From Antiquaquibacter metalliresistens (lineage in GTDB: Bacteria > Actinomycetota > Actinomycetes > Actinomycetales > Microbacteriaceae), in NCBI RefSeq assembly GCF_029211225.1, contig NZ_JARGEM010000002.1:1-64000 (forward strand): 64,000 nucleotides of DNA. The letters are read 5' to 3'. Every line of letters begins with the position of its first letter. Positions within the stretch are counted from its first letter, which is position 1. The notes beneath the pieces were generated by a model. That model was not told the DNA's origin and did no database searches. It saw nothing but the letters and a program-made list of their open reading frames with translations. The position numbers and the translations under genes were made by a program. Of this stretch, positions 45,351 to 53,536 are shown piece by piece.

Positions 45351-46355
45351 CTACTCCGTCTTTGCCTTGCCGCCCGTCGAGGCCTGCGCGTTCGACTCGT
45401 AGGAGGTGTTCGTGGACTCGAAGAAGTTCACGAGCTGCAGGGTGTCGTTGGCGGCGGCCATCCACTTCGCCGGGTTCGAGACGTTGTAGTGCGGCTCGAA
45501 CCCGAGCTCCTCGAGGCGGCGGTCGGCGAGGTACTTGACGTACTGGTTGATGTACGTGGCGTTCAGACCGAGGATGCCGTTCGGGAGCAGGTCGCGGTTG
45601 TACTGCTCCTCCATCTCCACGGCATCCAGGATCATCTGCTTGATCTCGGCCGCGAACTCCTCGGTCTGCAGGTCGGGGTTCTCCTCGAGCACCGTGAGGA
45701 TGAGGTTGATGCCGAACTTCAGGTGCAGGCTCTCGTCGCGCACCACCCAGTCCATGAGCGAGCCGAAGTTGCGCAGCAGGTTGCGCTGCCGGAAGCTCAG
45801 CGCCACCATGAAGCCCGAGTAGAACCAGACGCCCTCGAGGATCACGTTGTACGCGACGAGGTTGCGGATGAAGTCCTGCTTGCCCTCGGTGGTGGTGATG
45901 TCGAGGGTCTGCTCGGTCATGCGCTTGATGTACTTGACCTCGAACTCCTCCTTGCGCGCCATCGACGGAACGTCCACGTGCGCGTTGTAGGCCTCGTTGC
46001 GGTCGATCGGGAAGGTCTCGAGCACGTACTCGAAGCTCATGCAGTGGTTGGCCTCCTCCCACATCTGCTTCGCGAGGTACAGCGTGGCCTCGGCCGCGTT
46101 GACGTAGGGGTAGACGCCGAAGGCGAGCGCCTTGTTGACGAGCAGCTCGTTCGGATTGAAGTAGCTCATCAGGAAGGTGACCGCGTGGCGCTCTTCGTCG
46201 GTCATCTTCTTGAAGTCGGCGATGTCCTCGCCGAGCTGGATCTCATTGGGGAACCAGGTGTTCGCGACGGCCTGGTCGTACAGGTCCATCGCCCACTGGT
46301 AGCGGATCGGTTTGAGCAACAGGCCCTCTTGCAGGCCCGTTCCGAGAATTCCCAT
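45351..46355 (-). CDS. nrdB: ribonucleotide reductase small subunit, class Ic (R2c) type
   Basis: A 334-residue R2 protein. The six metal ligands are all visible: E70 (FNPNELLV), E101 and H104 (WEEANH), E174 (VILEGVW), E208 and H211 (RDESLH). The first ligand is Glu, not the Asp of class Ia, and the position of the radical Tyr (H104+4) is F108; Y110 follows two residues later. This is the pattern of the Chlamydia trachomatis R2, which uses a Mn/Fe centre instead of a tyrosyl radical. The subunit should therefore supply the oxidising equivalent to NrdA from a metal centre. It lies downstream of nrdA on the same strand, after a 23-codon frame coding a CxxC tail. Confidence 0.93.
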   Translation of the reverse strand: MGILGTGLQEGLLLKPIRYQWAMDLYDQAVANTWFPNEIQLGEDIADFKKMTDEERHAVTFLMSYFNPNELLVNKALAFGVYPYVNAAEATLYLAKQMWEEANHCMSFEYVLETFPIDRNEAYNAHVDVPSMARKEEFEVKYIKRMTEQTLDITTTEGKQDFIRNLVAYNVILEGVWFYSGFMVALSFRQRNLLRNFGSLMDWVVRDESLHLKFGINLILTVLEENPDLQTEEFAAEIKQMILDAVEMEEQYNRDLLPNGILGLNATYINQYVKYLADRRLEELGFEPHYNVSNPAKWMAAANDTLQLVNFFESTNTSYESNAQASTGGKAKTE

Positions 46356-46419
46356 GTGCGTGCTTCTTACTCTGTGTGCGGGTGATACAGCGGTCGCGGC
46401 GCGGCCGGGGAGGGAGCTG

Positions 46420-46491
46420 TTACTGGCAGCTCTCGCACTGCAGGTCGTCCATCGGATCGACCGGAACGTCGTACTCGGCGATGCGATCCAT
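46420..46491 (-). CDS. 23-residue CxxC peptide: detached C-terminal tail of NrdA
   Basis: The ATG overlaps the nrdA stop codon by one base (TGATG). The 23-residue peptide begins MDRIAEYDVP and ends DDLQCESCQ. Class I NrdA proteins normally end in just such a redox-active Cys pair, which carries electrons from thioredoxin or glutaredoxin to the active site. The NrdA encoded here ends in a Pro/Ala-rich segment with no Cys, so this frame supplies the missing tail, in the -1 frame. There is no slippery heptamer at the join; stop-and-restart is the simplest route. A natural frameshift or a one-base assembly error would give the same picture. Confidence 0.6.
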   Translation of the reverse strand: MDRIAEYDVPVDPMDDLQCESCQ

Positions 46492-48944
46492 CACGCACCC
46501 GCCTTCGGCGCGAGGCCACCGAACCCGCGACGCGCGGGTGCCGCCGGGGCGGTCTCGGTCGTCGAGCCCGCCGCGGCGGGCGCCGCGGTGACGAGCTCCT
46601 CGGCCTTGTTGACCTTCACCGTCGACTGCTCGGCCGTGTGACGCGGCTTCATGTGCAGGTAGTACGTCGTCTTCACGCCGCGCTCCCAGGCCGCGTAGTA
46701 GATGTCCATCATGTCGCCGAGGTCGCGCGTCTCGAGGTACATGTTGCGGCTGATGGCCTGGTCGATCCACTTCTGGGCGCGCGCGGCAACCTCGAGGAAT
46801 GCGTACGGCGAGAGCTGGAAGCTCGTCTTGTACACCTCCTTGAGACTGTCCGGGATCGCCGCGATGTTCTGGATGTCACCCTGCGAACGCAGGATCGACT
46901 CGCGGGTCGACTCCCAGATCCCAAGCTTCTGCAGGTCGGCCACGAGGTTGCGGTTGACCTCGAGGAACTTGCCGTTCGAGGTCGCGCGGCTGAAGATCTG
47001 CGAGAACTGCGGGTCGAGGCCGGGCGTGGTACCCGCGACGAGACCGATGGATGCCGTCGGCGCGATCGCCATGAGCGTCGCGTTGCGCATGCCGCCCTTC
47101 ACCTTCGCGCGCAGGGCGTCCCAATCCAGGCGCGTCTTCCGGTTGACCTTGATCTCGACGCCGCGGTCCGCCTCGGTGAGTGCGATCGAGTCGAGCGGCA
47201 CGAGGCCCTGCGACCACCGGCTGCCCTCAAAGTTCGCGTACGAGCCACGCTCCTTCGCAAGTTCGGTCGAGGCGTCGATCGCCGCGTACGACACGTGCTC
47301 CATGATCTCGTCGATCAGGTCGTAGGCGGCCTCGGACTCGTAGCTGACGCCGAGCTTCTCGATCACGTCGGTGAAGCCCATGACGCCGAGCCCGACCGCG
47401 CGGTTCTGCTGGTTCGAGAAGTCGGCCTCCTTCACGCTCGACCGCGTGATGTCGATGAGGTTGTCGAGCTGACGCACTGCGATGCGGGCGGACTCCTCGA
47501 TCTTCGCGAAGTCGAGCGAGACGGCGCCGGACTCCGCGACGACCAGGTGCTGCGAGAGGTTGATCGAGGCGAGGTTGCAGACCGAGACGTTGTCCTCGTC
47601 CTGCGGCAGCGTGATCTCCGTGCACAGGTTGGAGAGGTGGATCGTGCCCGTGTTGTTGTTGAGGGCGCGGTTGTTGATCGTGTCCTTCCAGGTCAGCCAC
47701 GGGTGGCTGGTGGTCTGGAGGGAGATGAGGATCGACTTGAACTGCTCGCGCGCGGAGATCTTCTTGAACATGCGCAGGCGGCCGGCCTCGGCCTCGGCGA
47801 CGTAGAACGCGTAGCGCTCGGAGAACGCCTTGCCGTAGAGCTCGTTGAGGTCGGCGACCTCGAGCGGGTCGAAGAGGTACCAGTCGTCGTCGTTCTGCAC
47901 GCGCTTCATGAACTCGTCCGAGATCCACACGGCGGTGTTGGCCGTGCGGGTGCGACGGTAGGGGTCGCCCGAGTTGTTGCGCAGCTCGAGGAACTCGGGG
48001 AAGTCGAGGTGCCAGTTCTCCATGTAGAAGCACAGCGCACCGAACTTCTTGCCGCCGCGGCTGACCGCGCGCAGGATCGAGTCGATCGTGTGCATGAAGG
48101 GGATCGGCCCCGTCGAAGTGGTGTTGTTCGAGCGGATGGGCGAGCCCTGGGCGCGCAGCTTGGTCACGGAGAGGCCGATGCCGCCCGTGCCCTTGGTCAG
48201 CCACATCACATCGCGAGTCGTCTTCGCGATGTGCTCCATGTCGTCCTGCATCTCCATGACGAAGCAGTTGGCGAGCTGGGGGTAGATGGTGCCGGCGTTG
48301 ACGAGCGTGGAGCCCGCGGCGAGGTATTCGAGGCTCGACATCTTGTCGTAGAACCGGATCGCCGCTGCGGTCGGGTCCTGCTCGTTGAGCGAGAGCCCCA
48401 TCGCGATGCGCATCCAGAAGTACTGGGGCACCTCGAGGGCGTCGCCGTTGCGGCCCTTGATGCCGTAGCGGTTGTTGAGGGTGACGACGCCGATGTACTT
48501 GAGCAGTTCGTCGTGTGCGGGCTCAAGCCGGGCGGCGAGCGTCTCGAGGTCGAACAGCTGCGTCAGGCGCGGGTCGAGCAGCCCCTCGTCGACCCCGCGG
48601 GTGACGTTCGGGATGAAGTGCTCGCGATGCAGCGCCTTGAGCTCCTCGGCGGTCTGGTAGTCGCCGAGCACGCGCTTGTAGATGGTCTTCAGCAGCAGCC
48701 GGGCGGCGACGACGTCGAACGCCGGGTCGTCCTTGACGTTCTGCAGCGCGACCTGGATGACGGCCTCGTCGAGCTGCTGCGTCGTGATGCCGTCGAAGAG
48801 CGTGAGCTCGAGCTCCGAGGCGATCTGCGTCACCCAGGTGATGTTCTCGTCGAGACCGACCGTCGCGGCCTCGATCGCGAGGTTGATCTTGTTCGCGTCG
48901 TACGGCTCCCGTGCGCCACTGCGCTTGACGACTGTGATGGTCAC
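46491..48944 (-). CDS. nrdA: ribonucleotide reductase large subunit, class I (lacking in-frame Cys tail)
   Basis: An 817-residue NrdA. An N-terminal ATP-cone (residues 1-90, VVKRSGAREPYDANKINLAI) gives overall activity control. Active-site elements are the first redox Cys in LANCFVMEM, NLCTEI with the thiyl-radical Cys, the partner Cys in VSVCNLASINLS, and YYLHMKPR near the end. The C-terminus is a Pro/Ala-rich linker ending GFGGLAPKAGA without the usual CxxC pair, which is found in the overlapping small frame downstream. I use the GTG at 48944, preceded by AGAGGGA, rather than upstream codons. NrdR and DnaA sites lie 85-180 bases upstream. Confidence 0.95.
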   Translation of the reverse strand: MTITVVKRSGAREPYDANKINLAIEAATVGLDENITWVTQIASELELTLFDGITTQQLDEAVIQVALQNVKDDPAFDVVAARLLLKTIYKRVLGDYQTAEELKALHREHFIPNVTRGVDEGLLDPRLTQLFDLETLAARLEPAHDELLKYIGVVTLNNRYGIKGRNGDALEVPQYFWMRIAMGLSLNEQDPTAAAIRFYDKMSSLEYLAAGSTLVNAGTIYPQLANCFVMEMQDDMEHIAKTTRDVMWLTKGTGGIGLSVTKLRAQGSPIRSNNTTSTGPIPFMHTIDSILRAVSRGGKKFGALCFYMENWHLDFPEFLELRNNSGDPYRRTRTANTAVWISDEFMKRVQNDDDWYLFDPLEVADLNELYGKAFSERYAFYVAEAEAGRLRMFKKISAREQFKSILISLQTTSHPWLTWKDTINNRALNNNTGTIHLSNLCTEITLPQDEDNVSVCNLASINLSQHLVVAESGAVSLDFAKIEESARIAVRQLDNLIDITRSSVKEADFSNQQNRAVGLGVMGFTDVIEKLGVSYESEAAYDLIDEIMEHVSYAAIDASTELAKERGSYANFEGSRWSQGLVPLDSIALTEADRGVEIKVNRKTRLDWDALRAKVKGGMRNATLMAIAPTASIGLVAGTTPGLDPQFSQIFSRATSNGKFLEVNRNLVADLQKLGIWESTRESILRSQGDIQNIAAIPDSLKEVYKTSFQLSPYAFLEVAARAQKWIDQAISRNMYLETRDLGDMMDIYYAAWERGVKTTYYLHMKPRHTAEQSTVKVNKAEELVTAAPAAAGSTTETAPAAPARRGFGGLAPKAGA

Positions 48945-49029
48945 GACAATCCCTCTGCTTCCTACGAAAAATCGGGGTTCATGCACCCCGGAACGGCCTG
49001 TTCGCCCCCACCCCGGCCAGGCGGTTTCA

Positions 49030-49077
49030 CCACTATATATCGTGGGTCTGACAGCGGGGTAACACCAGATCTAGTGG
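49030..49077 (-). promoter_or_regulatory. pair of NrdR boxes upstream of nrdA
   Basis: Two 16-bp imperfect palindromes: CCACTATATATCGTGG at 49030-49045 and ACACCAGATCTAGTGG at 49062-49077. The first is close to the known NrdR consensus (aCaCtATaTatTgtgt-like); the second is more degenerate. Their starts are exactly 32 bp, or three helical turns, apart, the spacing normal for NrdR box pairs. NrdR binds them with dATP or ATP to repress RNR genes. Confidence 0.85.
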
Positions 49078-49081
49078 CGTG

Positions 49082-49121
49082 TCGTCCACAGGTTGTGGAC
49101 AAGTTGCCCGAGTTCTCCACA
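49082..49121. promoter_or_regulatory. cluster of three DnaA-box-like 9-mers
   Basis: TCGTCCACA (49082-49090), TGTGGACAA (49094-49102, the exact reverse of TTGTCCACA) and TTCTCCACA (49113-49121) lie within 40 bases, next to the NrdR boxes. The outer two differ from the consensus at one or two positions. DnaA control of RNR genes is known in E. coli; here it is inferred from sites alone. Confidence 0.6.
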
Positions 49122-49238
49122 GGCTGTGCATGGATGCTGTACCCCGAATCCGCCTCCCACCGACCACGCGGGGGCGCGTGGATCCGCTCGTCGAGTCGCT
49201 CGATCGCAGGGTGGGGGCGGGGCTAGGCTGAGTCGGTT

Positions 49239-50447
49239 ATGAAGAGCTATGCGGGCCTGCTGCGCACGCCGGGAGTGGCTCGACTGCTGTTCTCGCAACT
49301 CGTCGCGCGCTTTCCGGGCGGCATGCTCTCACTCGCGATCATCCTGCACGTCGAGAAGCAGTTCGACTCCTACGGCGCCGCCGGCATCGTGCTCGCCGGT
49401 CTCAGTGTCGGGCAGGCCGTCTCCGGCCCGCTCACGAGCCGCCTGATGGGCGTGCTCGGCATGCGGCCCGTGCTCGTGGTCACCGGCGTGGTGTGCTCGA
49501 TCACCCTCACCCTGATGGCCCTCGTGCCGTTGCCGCTCGCCGCCATCCTCGTGCTCGGCATCATCGCGGGACTGAGCTTTCCGCCGATCCAACCCGCCGT
49601 GCGCACCATCTACCCGAAGATGGTCAACTCGTCGCAGCTCACGCCGCTCTACTCCCTCGACGCCTCCGCCCAGGAGATCATCTGGATCGGCGGACCGGTG
49701 CTCGTCACCTTCGTCGGCACGCAGGTGTCGACCGAGCTCGGCGTGCTGCTCTCCGTCGCGTTCATCGTGGCCGGCGGCCTGTGGTTCGTGACCTCTCCCG
49801 CCCTCGGCCGGGTGCGCATCCCGCGCAGCAAACGGCGCTTCGGCGTGGTGCTCGCCCGCCCGGTGGTGCTGCTGTCGACCGTCGTCGGCTTCCTGCTGGT
49901 CGGCGGCTTCGCCGCGATCGAGACGAGCGTCGTGGCGACCTTCGGCGATCACGGAGCCGAGGCCGGCATCGTGCTCGCGATCTGGTCGGTGGCCTCACTC
50001 GCGGGCGGACTCGCGCTCGGCGGCGTCGAGATCTCGCCGTGGTCGCTGGCCCGCCGGCTCGCCGTGATCGCGGTCGGCGCGACGCTGGCCATCTTCGCCT
50101 GGGAGTTCTGGAGCATCTCGGCGGCGCTCGTCATCGCCGGATTCTGCATCGCGCCGGCGCTCACCGTGATGTTCTCGGTGGTGTCGGCGAGCGTGCGGTT
50201 CAGCGACACCGCGGAGGCCTACGGCTGGGTCGGCACCGGGCAGCTGATCGGCGCCGCCGCGGGCGCGGCGGCCGCGGGCTTCCTCATCGACGCGAACGGC
50301 GCGGACGGCGGCTACTGGGTCGCCGCGGCATTCCTCGTGCTCTCCGCGATCATCGCGACCGTCTTCCACCGGGTGATGCCAGACCTCCGAGGGCGGGATG
50401 CCACGCCGCTCACCGACACCGAGCCCGTGCCGGTGCAGCCGAGCTGA
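49239..50447 (+). CDS. MFS transporter
   Basis: A 402-residue major facilitator protein with about twelve helices. It shows LLFSQLVARFPGGML in helix 1, the GPLTSRLMGVLGMRPVL loop 2-3 region (a loose version of the MFS motif A) and a second half starting near RRFGVVLARPVVLL. No substrate can be read. A TAGGCT box lies nine bases before the ATG. It is divergent from nrdA across 294 bases that contain the NrdR and DnaA sites. Confidence 0.88.
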   Translation: MKSYAGLLRTPGVARLLFSQLVARFPGGMLSLAIILHVEKQFDSYGAAGIVLAGLSVGQAVSGPLTSRLMGVLGMRPVLVVTGVVCSITLTLMALVPLPLAAILVLGIIAGLSFPPIQPAVRTIYPKMVNSSQLTPLYSLDASAQEIIWIGGPVLVTFVGTQVSTELGVLLSVAFIVAGGLWFVTSPALGRVRIPRSKRRFGVVLARPVVLLSTVVGFLLVGGFAAIETSVVATFGDHGAEAGIVLAIWSVASLAGGLALGGVEISPWSLARRLAVIAVGATLAIFAWEFWSISAALVIAGFCIAPALTVMFSVVSASVRFSDTAEAYGWVGTGQLIGAAAGAAAAGFLIDANGADGGYWVAAAFLVLSAIIATVFHRVMPDLRGRDATPLTDTEPVPVQPS

Positions 50448-50559
50448 GCCGTCCCACCGGACTGCCCCGCACCGGACTGACCCGCACCTGCAAGACGACC
50501 CTCCCCGCCCGCGCGCCTGCCAAGAACTCCGCGGCCCCAAGAAAGCCCGGTCGGCGGGA

Positions 50560-50628
50560 GTCATTTCTACCGCCAACCGGACCTTGCCCCCGCCGAAGAC
50601 GGAACGGCCGGGGATTCCTCCCGCCAAC
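50560..50628. repeat. two copies of an 18-bp GC-rich intergenic motif
   Basis: On the minus strand both copies read GTTGGCGGKAGRAATSMC: one at 50577-50560 and one at 50628-50611, 51 bases apart. Each is followed by a C/G-rich run that could pair with GGCGG. They fill part of the 231-base spacer between an MFS gene and the FMN reductase gene, whose 3' ends converge. I see no gene in this spacer. Confidence 0.5.
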
Positions 50629-50678
50629 GGGTGTGTCTGCCTCCGCAGCGCGGGCCGCTTGGAGTGCCCCGCCGCGGG

Positions 50679-51236
50679 CTAGCGCAGGCTCGCGAGCCTG
50701 CCCTGCAGGTCGTCGAGCTGATCGAGCATGCGACCGAGGATCGAGACGTCCTTCTCCTCGGGCGCGAAGGCGCCGTCGACGATACGCCTGCCGATGGCGT
50801 TGATCTCCACCGAGGCGCCGACGCGAGCCAGACCGAGCGTCGTCAGCGTCGGCTCGAGCAGTGCCACACCGCGGCTGCCCGCCGAGACGCCGCCGTAGCT
50901 GACGAAGCCGACCGGTTTGTGGCTCCACTCGCTGCCGAGGAAGTCGAGCGCGTTCTTGAGCGCGGGCGAGAAGGAGTGGTTGTACTCGGGGGTGACGAAG
51001 ATGAAGGCGTCGGCGGCATCCACTCGTCGACTCCAGGCGATCGTGTGCGGCTTCGTGTACGCGCGCTTGGAGGGATGCTCGGGCTCGTCCATGAACGGCA
51101 GCGCGAGTTCGGCGAGGTCGACGAAGTCGAGCGCGAACCGGTCGTCGGCCTCCGCGACGGAGCGCACCCACTGCGCGACCGGCAGGCCGGCGCGCCCCGG
51201 ACGCACGCTGCCGACGATGATCATGAGAGAAGTCAC
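50679..51236 (-). CDS. NADPH-dependent FMN reductase family protein
   Basis: A 185-residue flavodoxin-fold reductase. It has the phosphate-binding GSVRPGRAGL near residue 10 and the family motif TPEYNHSFSPALKNALDF (about 86-103). It should use NAD(P)H to reduce FMN, quinones or azo-type compounds. The start is uncertain: GTG at 51236 or ATG at 51224 both fit; the longer frame begins with TTG. Confidence 0.9.
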   Translation of the reverse strand: MTSLMIIVGSVRPGRAGLPVAQWVRSVAEADDRFALDFVDLAELALPFMDEPEHPSKRAYTKPHTIAWSRRVDAADAFIFVTPEYNHSFSPALKNALDFLGSEWSHKPVGFVSYGGVSAGSRGVALLEPTLTTLGLARVGASVEINAIGRRIVDGAFAPEEKDVSILGRMLDQLDDLQGRLASLR

Positions 51237-51293
51237 ATGACGAGTCAACCATGTCCGGCGGGTCTCGCTCGCCGCCCGGGCCGGTTCGGCGGG

Positions 51294-52556
51294 CTACTGC
51301 GGCACGAAGGGGTCGGTCGGGCCGGCACCGTCGCCGTTGTCGACGTCCTCGGGGTTCGGCAGGCTGATCAAGAACCTGAAGAACACCAGGCTCGCGATGG
51401 TCTCGAGCGCCCCGAACACGATGAACGGCAGAGCCAGGTCGATGCGGGCCACGAGGCCGCCGAGCACGGCGCCGAGCGGCATCGCCCCCCACAGCAGGGT
51501 GCGCCAGGTGCCGTGCACGCGCCCGAGCAGGCGCCCCGGGATCACGGCCTGCCGCAGCGACATCACGAGGATGTTCCAGGTCGTGATGAACAGCGACGAC
51601 AGGCCGTAGCCGAGCCCGGCCGCCCAGATCACGGGCAGCACCCCCACGAGCACGAAGGACAGCCCCGTCGCCGCCGCGGCGACCGCCATCGTGAGGCCGG
51701 CGCCCCATCGCGACTTCACCCGGTTGGTCACCACGGCACCGAGGATGCCGCCCACCGCCCCGCTCAACAGGAACACTCCGAACAGCGCCTCGGGCACGGC
51801 GAGCGTGTCGAGGATGAACAGCACGACGCTCGCGGTCGCCGCGGAGGTCATCAGTCCGCAGAAGGTGCTGAAGAGCCAGAGCGTGCGCAGCATCCGGCTC
51901 GCCAGGATGAACCGCAGACCCTCGACGAACTGACGATGCCATGGCGCCTCGTCCCGCGGCTGACGAGCGAACTGGCGGCCGGAGGCGGCCCGCGGCAGCA
52001 GAAGGGCGAGGGCCCCGGCGAACGCGAACACGAGCCCGTTGATCCCGAGCGGAATGAGCACGGAGACGGCGAACAGCGCCGAGGTCAACGGGCCCGCGAT
52101 GAAGTTCTGCACGACGAGCTCGCCGCCCTCGATGCGGGAGTTCGCACGCGGCAGGTCGACCTTCGCCACGATGCTCGGCATCACCGCGCGGATCGCACCG
52201 TCGTAGACGGTCTCGAAGGCGCCGTAGACGAAGATCACCGCGAACAGCCACCAGATGGTCAGGGCGTCGGTCGCGACGAGCAGCACCAGCAGCGTCGCGA
52301 GCACCAGGCGCACGGCCTGGGCGATCGCGAGAGCTCGACGCCGGTCGATGCGATCGATGAGGATGCCGGCCGGAATCGCGAAGAACAACCACGGCAGCAG
52401 GGCGAGGGCCGCGAGCATCGAGATGAGGAACGGGTCGTGCGTCAGCCGCGCGCCGAGCAGCGGGATCGCGGTGCGTGCGATCCCGTCCCCGAGACTCGAG
52501 GCGAGGTTCGCCGTGAAGACGTTGGCGAACGCGGCGGGCAGCCGCCCCGGCTTCAC
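51294..52556 (-). CDS. MFS transporter (MFS_3 / enterobactin-exporter-like)
   Basis: A 420-residue protein with twelve predicted helices. It has LASSLGDGIARTAIPLLGARLTHD-type helix 1, then GILIDRIDRRRALAIAQAVR, a good MFS motif A, and a Gly-rich helix 11. The layout fits the MFS_3 exporters. The GTG at 52556 overlaps the aldo/keto reductase stop by four bases, so the two are coupled. It ends in an acidic tail (NPEDVDNGDGAGPTDP). Confidence 0.9.
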   Translation of the reverse strand: MKPGRLPAAFANVFTANLASSLGDGIARTAIPLLGARLTHDPFLISMLAALALLPWLFFAIPAGILIDRIDRRRALAIAQAVRLVLATLLVLLVATDALTIWWLFAVIFVYGAFETVYDGAIRAVMPSIVAKVDLPRANSRIEGGELVVQNFIAGPLTSALFAVSVLIPLGINGLVFAFAGALALLLPRAASGRQFARQPRDEAPWHRQFVEGLRFILASRMLRTLWLFSTFCGLMTSAATASVVLFILDTLAVPEALFGVFLLSGAVGGILGAVVTNRVKSRWGAGLTMAVAAAATGLSFVLVGVLPVIWAAGLGYGLSSLFITTWNILVMSLRQAVIPGRLLGRVHGTWRTLLWGAMPLGAVLGGLVARIDLALPFIVFGALETIASLVFFRFLISLPNPEDVDNGDGAGPTDPFVPQ

Positions 52557-53527
52557 CACCGCGCGTGGATGTCCGCGCGGAAGTAGCGGTCGTAGATGCG
52601 CCGCACCTCGTCGTTGAGATCCAGCGGCGGCACGTGCGCGGCAGCGGCGTTGGCGCGCGCCTGCTCGGCGCTGCGAGCACCCGGGATGACCGTGGTGACG
52701 CCCTCGAGCTGGATCAACCAGGCGAGCGCCGCGGTCGCCGGTGCGATGCCGTGGCTGGCGGCGAGGGACGCGAACTCCTGCGCCGCGGCGACACCGGTCT
52801 CGAAATCGACCCCCGAGAAGGTCTCCCCCACGTCGAACGCCTCGCCGTGCCGGTTGTAGGTGCGGTGATCGTCCGACGCGAACACGGTGTCGCGCGTGTA
52901 CCTGCCGCTGAGCAGTCCCGAGGCGAGGGGCACGCGCGCGATGATCGCCACACCGTGGTCGATCGCGGCGGGGAGCACGGCATCCAGCGGCTTCAGCCGG
53001 AACGCGTTGAGGATGATCTGCACGCTCGCGACATGCGGGCGTGCGATCGCGATGAGCGCCTGTTCGACCGTCTCCACGCTCACCCCGTAGCGCGCGATGG
53101 CGCCCTCCGCGACGAGCGTGTCGAGCGCGTCGAACACCCGGTCGTCGCGATACACCTCGGTGGGCGGGCAGTGCAGCTGCACGAGATCGAGCCGGTCCAT
53201 GCGCAGATTCGCGCGGGATCGATCCGTCCAGGCGCGGAAGTTCTCGAGCGAGTAGTTCTGCGGCTCCTGCGGCAGGCGCCTGCCCATCTTGGTCGCCACG
53301 AAGATGTCGGGATGCGTGGCACGGAACGCGCCGATGATCGCCTCGCTGCGCCCATCCCCGTACACGTCGGCGGTGTCGAAGAAGGTCACGCCCGACTCGG
53401 CGGCGGCTTCGAGCACGGCGGTGGCATCCGCCTCGGTCACGGCCCCCCAATCCGCGCCGAGCTGCCAGGTGCCGAGGCCGATCACGGAGACGGATGTGCC
53501 GAGCCGCGGCGCCGAGTGCTGTTGCAT
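52553..53527 (-). CDS. aldo/keto reductase (YajO/general-stress type)
   Basis: A 324-residue AKR. Tetrad parts are D and Y in FFDTADVYGDGRSE, K in FVATKMGRR and H in LVQLHCPP; the NADPH end motif is TTVIPGARSAEQARAN. It is coupled by overlap to an MFS transporter gene, so the two may act on the same small molecule. No substrate is evident. Confidence 0.92.
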   Translation of the reverse strand: MQQHSAPRLGTSVSVIGLGTWQLGADWGAVTEADATAVLEAAAESGVTFFDTADVYGDGRSEAIIGAFRATHPDIFVATKMGRRLPQEPQNYSLENFRAWTDRSRANLRMDRLDLVQLHCPPTEVYRDDRVFDALDTLVAEGAIARYGVSVETVEQALIAIARPHVASVQIILNAFRLKPLDAVLPAAIDHGVAIIARVPLASGLLSGRYTRDTVFASDDHRTYNRHGEAFDVGETFSGVDFETGVAAAQEFASLAASHGIAPATAALAWLIQLEGVTTVIPGARSAEQARANAAAAHVPPLDLNDEVRRIYDRYFRADIHARW

Positions 53528-53536
53528 GCCACCAGC

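Noticed and set aside
46480-46500. Programmed -1 frameshift at the end of nrdA
   Set aside because: The bases before the stop (AAGGCGGGTGCGTGATGG) contain no X-XXY-YYZ heptamer and no clear stimulatory structure. Restart at TGATG is simpler, though not proven.
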